From Marisa cornuarietis (Eukaryota; Mollusca; Gastropoda; Architaenioglossa; Ampullariidae): 64,000 nucleotides of DNA. The translations under genes were made by a program, and so were the position numbers. Positions within the stretch are counted from its first letter, which is position 1. Every line of letters starts with the position of its first letter. Positions 12,669 to 25,800 of the stretch are shown piece after piece. Under the pieces are notes generated by a model. It searched no databases and was not told where the DNA came from. It saw only the letters and a program-made list of their open reading frames with translations. The stretch is from positions 1,674,001 through 1,738,000 of the forward strand of contig SMMW01000085.1 in the NCBI GenBank assembly GCA_004794655.1, read 5' to 3'.

Positions 12669-15600
12669 TTACTGGTAGGGGCCCTGCAGCTTCAAGTACT
12701 GCAACACCAAACCATTCTCTCATCATTCAATGTTAACATTTTTCTCTCATCATCTTGCAACTCATCTCTGTACCAGTACCACTTTAAATGCTATTCCATT
12801 TATAATTTCTCTCTACACATCCACCATCCATTATGTTATCTTCGCCTGCTCCACATCAATGAAGTCTGTTGTGGAAGTGTTACAGACACAAGAACACAAC
12901 AATCATAGTGATCTGAATGTTTTAGTAATTTTTGTAAAATTTCTTCTGCAAAGTGGGGAAACACATATAAATCTACTGCTATTATTATTATATTAGAACT
13001 AAAAACTTCATGCATATTACCAAATCTCTGTCTCGCTGTCACATTTGTTTCTGTATGCATGCACACCCACACAGAACACAGGATAAAATCTACCAAAAAG
13101 CTGTACAATCTTCTTCAAGTGAAGAGTGGTAGTGTATTTTACCTGTATTACAAGAGATGGCCCACGAGCCACAATTTCAGCAGGGATTTGTGAGAGTGGA
13201 CAGTTCTCAATGCTCATAATCTGCAGGTTGGAACAGTAGGCTAACTCATAGGGCAGACTGTGCAACTCAGGGTTGTCATTGATGTACAAAGACTCCAAAT
13301 TCTCTAGTGTCCCTGGACCCACATGTCAAACCATGATTAGGACATAACTAGACCAAGACTTTCTGCTTATTATATACAGGTAAATCACATACAGATGGTC
13401 AATAAAATAATTGATTTTTAATCTTCAGTCATCACTTCATCATCCGTCACGAGTTGCAAATCCATATACTTTGATTTATCAGTTATGTCTGGTGCTTTGT
13501 AAATTGTTGAAACACTACTATAATCTTCTGCAGAAAATTATACCATAGAAGATCGATTTCTACTGCTTCCTTTCTTTTATTATCATGTTAAAATGTTCTG
13601 TTTTTTGAAATCTATTTTACATTGAAGAAAAACAATGGTGACAAAGAAGAAACAAGCACAAGTTATTTCTAGACCTCAAGATTTGAAGTGAGAATCAAAT
13701 GCTTCTTTGAGCTATTGTTTGATGATAATGTTTCATACCAAAAGTTATATACAAAGTTATACAATTAAAGATATACAATTAAATCAAAGTGTCTGTAAGT
13801 ATAGCTTTTTCTGCTTCAAGCAAAATGTGTTTCAGCGATATGTTTACTTTAGAGCTAAATTTACTTTTTAATTTTTAGAAGTCATAAAATGCATCTTCTT
13901 TTGAGAACAGGTAATTACATAATTACATTTACATTGTCTTAGAGTCGATCATGAACTACAGCTCCCTTCCAAAATCTGAAAATGGCATCCCAGTACCAAG
14001 GTGTTTTCACGCTCTGGAGCTTTCTATTTATTTGTATTGCAACTTGACAGACCATGCTGGACCACATGAAGTTAACTTACGTCAACATCATGTTTTTGTA
14101 TAAAACATACCATTCTTGATGGTAAAATTCCTTTCTTCTAGTACTTACCAAATGATTTGACTACATGGAGTTATCTCGACTAGCTACCTCAATTTAGCTA
14201 TCCGCTCCTGATTGGTTAGACCTGACCATTAAACAGGGAGAACACATATTTGATCAACCCCCACTCCCCAAATCCTGCCCTTGCCAGTCAGTGAGCTCTC
14301 TCCCACCAGTTTTTCGCCTGGCTGAGGAGAAACCCACAGCGGGGAGGTGGGAGAGAGCTAGTGAGCCATGTCATCTGGTAAGTTGTTGAAAGGAATTTTA
14401 CCATCAAAAATAGTATTTCTTCTTTGTAGTGTCCCAGATGACACGACTATATGGAGAATAATGAAAAGGTGCAGGGTTTGGAAAACAACCAAACAAACAA
14501 AAAAAAACGACATACCCCAATTCCAGTCGACCAGCATAGGTCCTGCCACCAAGCTGAGTTATTGAGGAATGAAGGCAGGACAGGCTGGTCGAACTATGCT
14601 GCTGGCAATAGCTGCACCCCAGACACAGTGCCGACTGTGTCCAGTGAATCAGAATGGTATGCCAGGTCTCTCTGGCAGAATCTAGTGAACATGGAATCCA
14701 AACCCCAGCCTATTGGGCTAATAATTTCTTCCAGAGCTACAGTACGTGAAAATGAAAGGCTAGTTGCTACAACTCAAGCCTCATAGTCCTGGCCTGAACC
14801 AAGGGATCTGCTTTGGAAGAGAGATCAACATAGGCTGCCCGAATGACAGTCTTACTCCAGTTTTCAAAAGTCTGCGTTTTAATGTCTACCTGTAAGAAGC
14901 TGATTTTTTTAAGGAAAATGTGCCTAACTGGGTCATGGGGAGCTGCCCAAGGTTCTCAAGCAAGGTGACTTGAGAACCTAGCAAGGGCAACCTATTCTCA
15001 GGTCTGACCAGTCGGGAGTGGATAGCTGGAATTGAGGTAGCTAGTTGATGTAACTCCATATAGTCATTTGGGACAGTACGAAGAAGAAAAATGCTTGGAA
15101 AGAAAAATTTTGGATTTGTTCATAAAGGTACTGGCCAAAACACAGCTGTACAGTAAGAAGAGTGCAGCTCATGGGTGTCTTCAAATAAATAACATACCAA
15201 TCTCTTGAGGAAGTGATGTGAGGTTGTTTTCTCCTGCTCCAAGATACTGAAGATTTTTCAAGAGGCTGAATAAAGAAATAATAAACCAGCTGAGAAAAAC
15301 AGTCAGTCCACTATAGTGCTTATATGAACGCACAATGCACTTACCCTATACCATGGTGCATGTTATCTTTTACAGTGCAATACACTCACTCCATACTACA
15401 GTGAATGTTATTCTTATTTATATGAAAGAGTAACATACTTATTCCATATTATAGTAACTGAATTATCTACAAGATGGTGCAGTGGACTCCTCATAAATGT
15501 TATCTACATGTTATCTATCACTCCATTCTCTAGTTACTATCCTACATGACACTTCTATGCACTTGCTCACAGTATATGCATTTTGTATCATTCAGTGTGT

Positions 15601-18600
15601 TCACCTGATAGTAAAATGACTTTTTGACACAGCACAATCCATTAACTTAATGCCAGAGTGACTGTGGAGGGTAGAATTTAACCCACTTACCCAATGGTGC
15701 GAGGCAAGCTGGTGAGCTGGTTAGCCTGTACAACAAGGCGTTGCAGCTCTCGAAGTGAACCTGCAAGTATTTATATTACACACCCACGTGTAAAATTTGA
15801 AACACTCTGCTTTAAGGAAAAAGTAAACAGATGAAAGGGATTGATAGGAAAACTTAAGAGATAAAGCAAACTCCAAGTGAAGACTAGCTAAATATAATGT
15901 GATGTAAAAAAAATGTGCATTTGTGGAAACTGCAGACAAAACAATGCTGAAAAGCAAAGAAAACAATAAAGCAATACATACACACGCACACAAGCACCAC
16001 AGGCACTTTCACTTGTATATAAGTATCATATGCACATTCTCTTGTACACACACAAAAACAGGACATTCTCACCTATCTCCTGTGGCAGACTCTCCAGTCG
16101 ATTTTCCTCCAAATCCAAAACTCTCAGCTTTTTCAGATCACCAATTGTATTAGGGAGTTTCTGCCACAGAATTATAAAAGATGATTATTGTTATTAAAAA
16201 AATGGAAGGTTTTTATTCAGATTGTTCTCAATAAGTAACTGGAGATAATTAAGTTAACATTTTCATCTCAATAAATTATGGGAAAATGTGGAAACTTTCA
16301 ACTCACTCTCAAGGCATTATTGGAAAGAATAAGAACTTCAAGCTTTTCCAAGGACCGGATGTCATCTGGTATTTTGGTCAATTGGTTTGTGCCCAAGTTC
16401 AGTTCCACCATGTTAGTCCATGACCCCATATCTTTTTAAAAAAACAACAAAAAAACAGTAAGTCAACCTAATCATGCACAGGACCCCCCATCCCTACAAA
16501 AATATTTTTTCGAAGTCAGTTATTTTGATACTTGTCAACCTGACCATTAGATTGTTACCAATCACTAAATCCTACAGGATGTTTGGAAAACAAGAAAAAC
16601 AGGGGAGAAATGCACATAGCCACCCAGATGATTGTTTTTAACCAAGAAGAAAGGGTTTGAGCTGAAGTATCATCTCGGGATCAACAGGTAGGAAGAGCTG
16701 AGTGCATTCTCTACTGAAAACTGCTATGTCCTTTAAACAGTTTGTTTATGAAGAATCTCAAAATGAAAGTGGCTGCAAAGCAGTTTACTGAACCTTGATT
16801 CTTGCAATAAAAACATGATGACTTGAAATAAAAACTAAACCATCATCATGAAACTGCAAAACAGTTCCTCCGACGGACCAAGATTTTCTGAAATCCGACA
16901 ACTATGGCCAAGGAAAATAAAAACATCTCTTCAGATTATCAAATATTTAAATATTCAAGCTTACTGAAATGAAGAAAGTCAGAAACCAGGCAAAGTTTGA
17001 CACTGGGTACTGAGAATCCACAGTAGCATAATATTATATATTAGTCAAGCTGTAGCTAATAGGTTAGTCAACAGATCAGAAAAAAAGCTAATTCATGTTC
17101 CAAAGAAAAAATGCTACCAATTTAGAAGAGACCACCTTGACTGACAGATTTTAGATTTTCTGCAAAAGCCAAGAAGAAAATAAATCCTCCATTTTCCTTC
17201 ATAGTGCTTATGCTGAACATCTTTGGGTGGAAGCAATTCTTTTCCAGTAAAAGCTTTCAGCTTGTTTTAGACAAAAATAAAATATGTGCGATTCCAGGTT
17301 TCTAACAGCATGTGTTACACTGTGTGTAAAGTCAACATAAAACCTGGCACATATAGATTATACTGTTTCCTTCAGATTTCTGACTTTAATAATAACTTTA
17401 TAATGTGTATCTTGATACTATTATCAGAGAGGCTAAGAGGTATCCAACTATATCTGTTTACAGATAATAATAACTATCTTATTTGTTCACATACATACCT
17501 AGAGGAAGGGCACTCAGCTGGTTGTCCTTCATGTTCAACTTAGTGAGGGCAACAGCACGAGAGAATATTCCCAATGGGATGTTGTTAATTTTGTTGTGCT
17601 CCATGTTAATAGCCTGAAGCAAGGGAAACCACTTGTAATATTCACTGCCATGTGTACAACTTTCTTTCCCTCTTCTCCCTCCCTTTTTTTGTTGATTTCA
17701 TTCAAGTGACAATCTCAAAACCAGCAAGACTCAAAAAGTCTCACATTTTATACAGGAACACACACACACACAAAAAGCTTAACATTCATGTCTAATGCAT
17801 TATGAGAAACCTATGTCTGAAAATTACCTGGCTATAAGTAATGGTGCGTTTGTTCTTTTGTGATTAATTGAATTAATCCTGTCATGTGTTTATCACACAC
17901 ACACACACACACTTACTTTCTGTGACTATACTCACATAAACTGATCGGAACTGGGAAGGCCCCCCAGTTGGATATTTCTCAAAGGCATTGCGAGACAGTG
18001 TGATGCTGGTCAGCTTGGATAAGCTAGACAGTAGACCTTCCTAGGATTATATCATATATATATATATTATTCTTAATCTCTGTGACAATGATGAACAATG
18101 GCACAATCAAATACAGGAGTTCAACTTTCTAGTATGATTTACTTGTTGCTATCATTGTCAACTTGAATTTAGTGATATTTCAGATAATAACCTACAGTTT
18201 GAGAAACACAACATGCACAACAATTACAATTGTTTTAGGCTCTTTTGACAAAACCAAGTAACACTTTATATACTGACAGGCAGCTGTGATATGTTGTTTC
18301 CTTCCACGTTGAACTCATCCATATGTTCACAGTTAGCAAGTGACCGTGGTACGCTTGTCAGACGATTGTACCTGAGAAAGATATTTTAAACAGAGCCATC
18401 TACCAATAGCCTGACTACCTCTACATGTCAAGAAACAAATCTGCAAATAAGTGCAGTTAGTCAACCAGAATATATCAATGCATCAAGAAAATGGAACTTG
18501 ATACATGAAATGAACAGGCTTCAATGATTGCAATATCTCTGTCCATTATAAAAGACTTTGCGACATCAACTGAATTGACCTCAAGATACCAATGTAATCT

Positions 18601-21600
18601 AAAAAGACCAAATTAATGGATTTTAATTAACACATCAAGGCAAATTGATCCCATATATTAAGGAGAGAAGTTATCATGATACGTTATCACTATATCAAAA
18701 AGTACATCAGTATACTTCAACATATCAAAGTGAACAGACCTTTACTGCAAACTAGTATCTACCTGTAAATGAAGTGAAGTAAAGAATGCTACTTACCTAA
18801 GTCCCAGACGGTTTAAAGCACGTAAGTTGCCAATAGTCTCTGGTATGTCTAGCAACTCATTATGCTGAAGATCCAAAGAGTTCAAATTTACACAGTTACC
18901 AATGTCTGAAACAACACAAACATGTAAGTCTGAGCACAAATCCAATATGTTACTCATTCTCTGGATTAAAATCTACTTCTTTGTCAGTAAACATAAAAGA
19001 AAATCTGCGGCAATAAAGAAAATTCCCTTTAGCTCTGAGGACAGCCTAGTAGTGCAGCAGCAAAAGACTTGTCACCAGTACAATAAAGATTATGGGTGGA
19101 GGGTTCAGATCATACATGATTTTTTTGTATGTTATACAATTGGGAAATATGGTCTGTAGTCTGTGGAGGAATCTCCTGACCTAAATAATATGCAATTTCA
19201 GGTAGTTGTCACAAATACACTTTGCCCACATGTTATATATTTCTCACAGATGTAACACTCATGTCTACAAATGTTCAATAGACATAAAACAATGACCTTC
19301 TGGTAGATGCTCCAGATGATTATGAGAAATGTCAAAGGTCACTAGGTTCACTAACTGCCCTATTCCTCTTGGCAACTCCTTAATTTTGTTTTCTCGTAAA
19401 CTGAACTTTGTCAAATTCTGAAAAAACATAAAAGTATCAAGGTGTAGAGATAAATAGCATTACTGATAGGAAGTGCACACACACACACACACACACAATG
19501 TAGGCATGCAATATGAATGTATTTCATAATTTGCATAAAATAATTGACTATTGTTTGACAATCTTGAGATGCAAAGATGGTCTCTACATATACTGCCAAA
19601 AACCCATCATTCCACTCCAAGACTTTATCTAACATAATACTTTGAGATAATATTCAGTTGTGTAAACAAGAGACTATCAGCACTGAAATGTATAAGCATT
19701 TAACAACAAAATTAAAATCTAAATGATTTTTAAAAAAACTTACAACAAGATTTCGAACATCTTCTTCTACAATTCGTATTCTGTTGAACCGTAGAAATAA
19801 TGTGGTCAATGATCTCAGCTGATAAACCACTTTAGGAATCTGAAAAGAAAGAAATGGAAATCCAAGGGGTTGAGCCCACATCGTGTAGCTAGTTTTTTCA
19901 CGATGGTATGTAACGCTAGCAGAGTCTTTCATTCCTCCAGATCTAGATTTTATAAAGCAGGAAACAGATACATGCATCATGAACTTTTAAGTATGAATGG
20001 GAAAAAGTGCCACAGTAACGCCTGAGTACAGTACAGTAACGCTTGAGAGATTAAGATTCTGACCATTTCATAATGACTTTGGAAAGACAAGTCACTACCA
20101 CATTATGACAATAATTTAAAAATCAGAAATCTCAAAGCTGAACAACACATCACTCAAAACATCAAAGACATTTGGTAAAAATACTTCAGTCTTATTACAA
20201 AGCTCATTAAGATGCTGATTTTGTGTTTTGTATGCTACCTTGGAAGGCATAAGTTCACATGTGTGGTATATACAAGACTTACTGTGGAATTTTCTTGCTA
20301 AGATCAGCTACTTAATTTGACAAAGATTTACAGAATAAGTAGAAAAAACAATATGCATTATTATATTTGCATTTATTGTTGGCTTGAAAAAGAATATCAT
20401 GCTTTTCATATTCTCCTATGAATATTACATATTAAAATGTACTGATTTACTCTATGTGAGTTCCTACACAAAAAAACAAAGAAACAAAATTCCATGGCAA
20501 AACAAAGGGCCAAAGTAGGTGCCTCAATTTCTTCTATCAGTATTTCATATATTGAAATGTTCTGACTCTCAGATGAATGAGTTAACACCGTTAAAAGTTT
20601 AGGGCAAACATCACCTCTTGCAATTTGTTGTGTCGCAAGTCCAAAACTCGGAGGCGAGTGAGTGCAGAAAGGGAGTCTGGCAATGATGTTATAGAATTTT
20701 CACTCAAGGCAAGCGTCTGTAGATAGGTCAGACAACCCACTTCTGATGGCAGTGAGCACAAGCGGTTGCCATATAGATATAATTCCACAAGCTGTGTCAG
20801 CTGTTGGCAGAAGAAATAGGCCAATTTTAAGGCCAGTACAATTTTTCCTGAAAAATGTTCTCATACATTAAAAACACAAGGCATTCTGGGGACTGAATAG
20901 TGTGTCAGTTGACAGAGTTCTTTTCATGATTCCCAATGTCCAGTAACTAAAATCAAATGCTCAATATATCACACCCTTGAACAGAATTTCTTTCTGATCA
21001 TAGCTTTCAAGTTTATCAGTATGCTCATTAAAGAATTTCTCACTGTTCCCTTTAGCAGAAGACTGTTATCAGCATATGGTGACCAAGATCTCGAGCCAAT
21101 AGTATGCTCTGTAGATTTCAATGTTTGTCAAACCCTGTTTGAAACTCCCCTGAAAAACTTTCAGTTTGTCTTCTGCAGCTTTTTAACAACTACCAACTGC
21201 ATGTGCGTGCTTGCATATTTATGTATCCGTGTGTGTGTGCATGCATAACTGTTTGTGTGCACACATATGTAGATGAAAGAGACGCTGAGAATGTGTACCC
21301 TGCAAAACTCACCTCTTTGATAGAATTTGGCAGAGTGGAAATCTGAAACACAATCAAGTGTCCCACTTAGTAAATGTCTACTGTCCTATAAATGAATCAT
21401 CTACTGAACAAATCACCATTAATCATGTTCTCTGTCTTCAAGGAGGTAAAGAAACTGTAGCAGGAGAAAATGATGGAAAATGTCTAGCAGAAAATTATTG
21501 CAAACATAAGGCCTCGTACTCATACTTATAATTTGTACACTATCAATCAAAAAGGGAGAAAACCTAAGCAAGATCCCTCTTTTTTTCACTTCTTGCTGAA

Positions 21601-23829
21601 TCATTAGTAATATATTGCATACATGACCAACTCTGCATGAAGGGATGATCTCAAAAATATAGTCTTGAACAATCTGTTCACAGCATTTAACTTTTTGCAT
21701 TAACCAGCAGAGCAGTTTCCAAGTACATTGTGGCCATGATATAATCTACTGTGCAATCCTTCTCTTTCCACGTCGATCCCATTTTGCCTGCTTTTTATGT
21801 GACGTTAATGCAGAAGCTTTTACTAACGTTCGACAATTCATAAAGCCCTAGATCAAACCATATCTGAATCACCTCTAGATTTGTGACTCATTGTGGATGA
21901 TGAGAATTTGCATGTATTTTGTAAATATATTAGTGGATTCACATGGCTTCCCTGGCTTGTGAGCTCACTGGATGTTCCAGTTTTTGCCAAGAAGCATTTT
22001 GCGAGCTATTCGATGAGCAGGAAAAACCAAAAGTGTGGTGTTGTGTGGAGAAGAGGAATTTGCAACCTCGCTTAGTTTTTCAGCTGGATTCAGCAAATTG
22101 TGACCTACCACTGGCTTATGTTTCATCATTCTATTTGTTCTTTGCATATTATGTTGTGTATGTCCACAAACATTTTTATAATTGTCTGTTTTGTGTGTGG
22201 GGGGGAGGGGGAGGGTTTATTAATTCTGTTGATATATCTCTGTACTATTGTTTGTGGACATGTTTTAGTCTGTCTCAGTTTGTTGTGTGAATTTGTGTCT
22301 TTGTTTTTGCATTTCTTTGTAAAGCACATTGAGCCTTCTGTAAAGCAGGAAAATGCGCTATATAAATTTCTGTTATTATTATTATCATCATCATCGGGGC
22401 TTTAAACAACACTTCTTTTTAACTACTTCTGCTGCTTTAATTTATAGCTTTAACAGAAAATTATGATCAACATCATTTAATATTGCTGTTGACATTATGC
22501 TTGTTGAGATATATTTTCTGCCAGTTAAAAAAAAACAACATCAAAACAAATTAGTCCATGACATCTTGATGGTCTGATCAATGATAACTTTCTAATTCTC
22601 CTGCCTTAGTCACAAGAACATAAAAGAAAAAAGAGCACACTTGTGATTTGCTAAGGTCCAAACGTTCTGCCCCCTCTTCTTTGCATTTCTTTAACTCTTT
22701 AGTGACATCCTGCAAAAAAAAAACCAAAGAAACAAGAAAGACTAAAGTCTTTCAAGAAAATTTTCTCTGCACACATTCGCTGTGTAGGTATTGTAAGCAA
22801 GCAGCTAAACACCAAAATTTGTTTTGTGCATTGTATTAGTGACCGTCTTCTCACCAGTTTCACTGCAAATAGTGCATAGTGTCAAACAAAACATTACAGA
22901 CCTAAAAACAAACTGTCGAAAATTTCACTGGATTAGCCAACTTCCATTGTTCCTTATAAGTCAAATGACTACATTGTGTAAGTACTAAAAATATCAGGCT
23001 GAAAAAATATAAAGAACTCACAAGATCAGCTTTGGGGGTTGGCCGTCCAGGCACAGTAAATTTCGCCTTGGCCTGTCCAGGTACAGTAACGGATACCTGT
23101 TTCTTTGTCGTGGGATCAACCACAACTGAGCCCACGCTAGTCTTTTTCAGCTGAAAAAAATTTACTGCTGTATTTAAACTTTAAAAAAATCTAAGAAAGC
23201 ATCAGTTCAATGCCTTGAACTAATTCCAGATACTCGTAACTTGAGGGAAATAAGCAACTCATTGGACAATTCTTACCTATATTCTTAGTCTGACAACAGT
23301 TTCCATACTTCAGCAGAAAATATGCACTTTCTCTCAAATGCATGCTCCTTTTATAAATGTCACAGGTTGGAACAACTGTACCCACCTACCATAATAATTG
23401 ACCATTTGTCTCTGCAGCAATACACCTATTTTACATAAGAACAAAAGTTTTTTGCAAGCTGTATGCTGTGCTAGAAATGGAAATTTTAATTGATAGTGTA
23501 GATAGAAATGGTGACTGATTGTTGTGTTCAATAATGGCAACATATATTTGCATACCAGACAATATGATAGGGGCTATGGAACCACATACACTTACCAGTT
23601 TAGCATCTTTTTCATCCCTCAAAGAAGCAGTTTCCAAAGAGCTCTGCATATCATCCAAATTAGGATCTGCACGCATGGCTTCAACATCTGGTGATTCTGA
23701 GCCACCCACAGAATACACAATGCTTTCCGGAACTTGCCAGTTGGCCAGCCGTCCAGCAGCCTCTGAGTTGGAGTTATCCCGAGATCGTCCCCCTTTTTTT
23801 GAAAGTGACATAGCAGCTGGACTGGTCAT
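12669..23829 (-). CDS. SHOC2: SHOC2 leucine-rich repeat scaffold, 612 aa, 17 coding exons
   Basis: Exons in transcript order: 23829-23596, 23150-23022, 22709-22641, 21342-21313, 20800-20615, 19839-19744, 19417-19297, 18905-18797, 18371-18278, 18040-17936, 17613-17499, 16431-16307, 16160-16073, 15760-15691, 15265-15198, 13312-13143, 12698-12669. All have GT/AG borders and continuous phase, giving 612 codons plus TAA (human 582 aa). From about residue 122 the chain is an unbroken run of roughly 20 LRRs closely matching SHOC2, for example [44 protein letters not shown] and the C-terminal cap [10 protein letters not shown]. The last exon encodes only YLKLQGPYQ, equivalent to the human FLKMQGPYR end. 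SHOC2 forms a holophosphatase with MRAS/RAS-GTP and PP1 that dephosphorylates RAF. The first 120 residues diverge strongly from vertebrates. Met7 is an alternative start. Confidence 0.95.
14109..15088. mobile_element. Composite non-autonomous TIR element(s) in a SHOC2 intron
   Basis: The left end near 14137-14226 and the right end near 14999-15088 form an imperfect inverted repeat of about 90 bp (shared blocks ATGGAGTTA, CTAGCTACCTCAATT, AGCTATCC, AGACCTGA). Two further related termini lie inside: 14365-14413, inverted relative to 14109-14150, and 14411-14450, in the same orientation as the left end. The pattern fits two related MITE-like elements side by side or a rearranged composite. A separate hairpin (GAGCTCTCTCCCACC against GGTGGGAGAGAGCT) spans about 14292-14360. 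No transposase is encoded. Confidence 0.65.
19037..19165 (+). mobile_element. SINE head remnant in a SHOC2 intron
   Basis: A good pol III A box, TAGTGCAGCAG, at 19050-19060 is followed 41 bases later by a B box, GGTTCAGATC, at about 19102. The intervening ACTTGTCACCAGTAC resembles the tRNA-like heads of the other SINEs in this window. The body fades out by about 19165, and no target-site duplication was identified. Confidence 0.5.
22290..22395 (+). mobile_element. 3' end of a CR1/L2-like LINE or a SINE sharing its tail
   Basis: TGTAAAGCACATTGAGCC, then GAAAATGCGCTATATAAAT, then (ATT)n(ATC)n to about 22395, in an intron of SHOC2 and opposite to that gene. This arrangement is typical of CR1-like 3' ends in invertebrates. 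The upstream limit is unclear. Confidence 0.6.
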
Positions 23830-25652
23830 TTGCTAGTTATGCTAGACGGTAGGTTCTGTAAAAAAAAAAAAAAAAAAATAAAAATAAAAAATAAAAAATT
23901 GTCATGCAATTTTGTAAGATAAAAATCTTGGCAATGATGTTATTTTCACAATTATAGCTTACCCTTTTGAAGTGTGCAGACATGTCAATTCTAAATAAAT
24001 TAATAAAAAGACTACTCGATGTCAATGGCAGTATCTTGGAAATCATACAAAAATTACAGAAGAAATATGAATCACTAAAAATAGATCAGTCAGGCTGGCT
24101 GTGGCCTGAGACCAGCAGACAGGAAGAAAAAGGTTGCTAATAAAACAAAGCTTACTGAACCCCCTCCTTGCTTAAAGATGATTTGGTTTGCTGCCAACAA
24201 AAAATGTGCAGAATTAAATTCTTGGCTGTCTCTTACTATGAAAGTGAGGGTCTGATATCAATCTTGTAGTAAGCTTATTTTTATTTGCCCTTAAATAGTA
24301 ACGAACAATGTTTTAGTGTTTAGATACAACTTGTTTTCCATTGTCTTATCCTGATAGCAGTTACTATAGTGGACAATAATCACCATTAGCAAATGTGATA
24401 AAGAACCCAACCCCCTCTTCCTTGAATGATAAAACTGGTGCCTAGCATTGTAATATCCTTTTGAGAAAGCAGCCACTATATTTATTACCATAGTGAGAAA
24501 GGTTCTTATTCTTTAATTCATGCAGTACCCTTAAGGTGCAAAATCAGCTTGAAAAATGCCAATGGTCCCAACACTAAAGTTTACTTTTATCACTATGTTA
24601 GAAGCAAGCTTTTTCATTTATAATAACTTCAAATAAATAATTATGAGGCAACCAATAATTAATGCCATCAAAACATTTGTGAATACAAAAGTATGGTTAA
24701 CTCTATGTGTGTGAGAAAGAGAGAGACAGTGACAGAAGTATATCGGTTCATTCCTGTACCTTACAGACTGAAACACTTGGATCATGTTGATGAGAACAGA
24801 GTACTCACGAAAATGTGTGACAGTTGCACTCTTCTCTTTATAGGACTATGCTGTCAAGTACTTCCCAAAATAAGCTGAGAACTACTGGCGTGACTAGATA
24901 AACAATTCCTTCTGAACTGCCAATAGTCTCATGCACTGTGCTTATTTTCAACGTAAGTTTGCACGGGTTGCATTTCACTTCCAGACTCCTGGCATATCAG
25001 TGAAGCACCTCTGTTTCACAATGTTTCTCTGATCTTCAATGTATTTTTTTTTTTTTTTTTAGAGGGTGAATTATGTTCTGACGCCCCTGCCCTCAGTTCA
25101 AGAATACTGTAAACTGGACAATGGTTATCAATTTAGAAACCCCAGTCCATTACAACCCTCTGTGTATCCGATCTTAAGACAAACAGTGAGGATGATGCTT
25201 TGCAAATGTTTAGGGTCTGATCACTTAAAAGTTCATACACATTTATATATGATCATGTTTCTGCGCTCAGTCACTAAAAATTCTGACTTTGGAACCAGTG
25301 CGAGTGACCAATTACGCTCCTGTCTGCAGCGATGCTCTCCCTCGCCTGGAGAAATCACGCCCAATGGCAACTCGATTGCTCAGAACTGAGTTTCTAACGG
25401 ATCTTTACCATCTGATATTTTCGATAAGATACAATATGTGTCACAAAATCCTGGCATTTTGCTTTTCATGCTACTCGTCGACAAGGTTGTCTCTGCTAAA
25501 ACGAGGCAGTGACACACTTGAGGCCTGGCGATCTTCCTGGGGATCCTACAGAGCAGAAAAAAATCAAAACATGACGAATCAGGGCGCGATCGCATCGATT
25601 AAAAAACATTACTGAGACCAGATACAGTACTTTAATAATCAGACATTCTCAC

Positions 25653-25800
25653 CTTTATTTGCAAAAAATCCAGAGAGCTCGCAACAACCAACACTAAATG
25701 CTGCAATTATGCGAATATTTTGGATGGAGACTGCCTTCTCCAAGATGCGCGAATGAAATGCGCAGGAATATTACGGAAGTGACGTCAATAAGGTCCCATG
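25653..25800 (-). promoter_or_regulatory. Inferred SHOC2 promoter-proximal 5'UTR exon
   Basis: The first SHOC2 coding exon is preceded by a splice acceptor (TTTTTTTTACAG, exon edge at 23855), so the transcript starts farther upstream. On the minus strand a donor, AAATAAAG|GTGAGAAT, lies at 25653/25652, after a CpG-containing block (about 25660-25800) that could be the first exon. The transcription start was not located. Confidence 0.4.
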
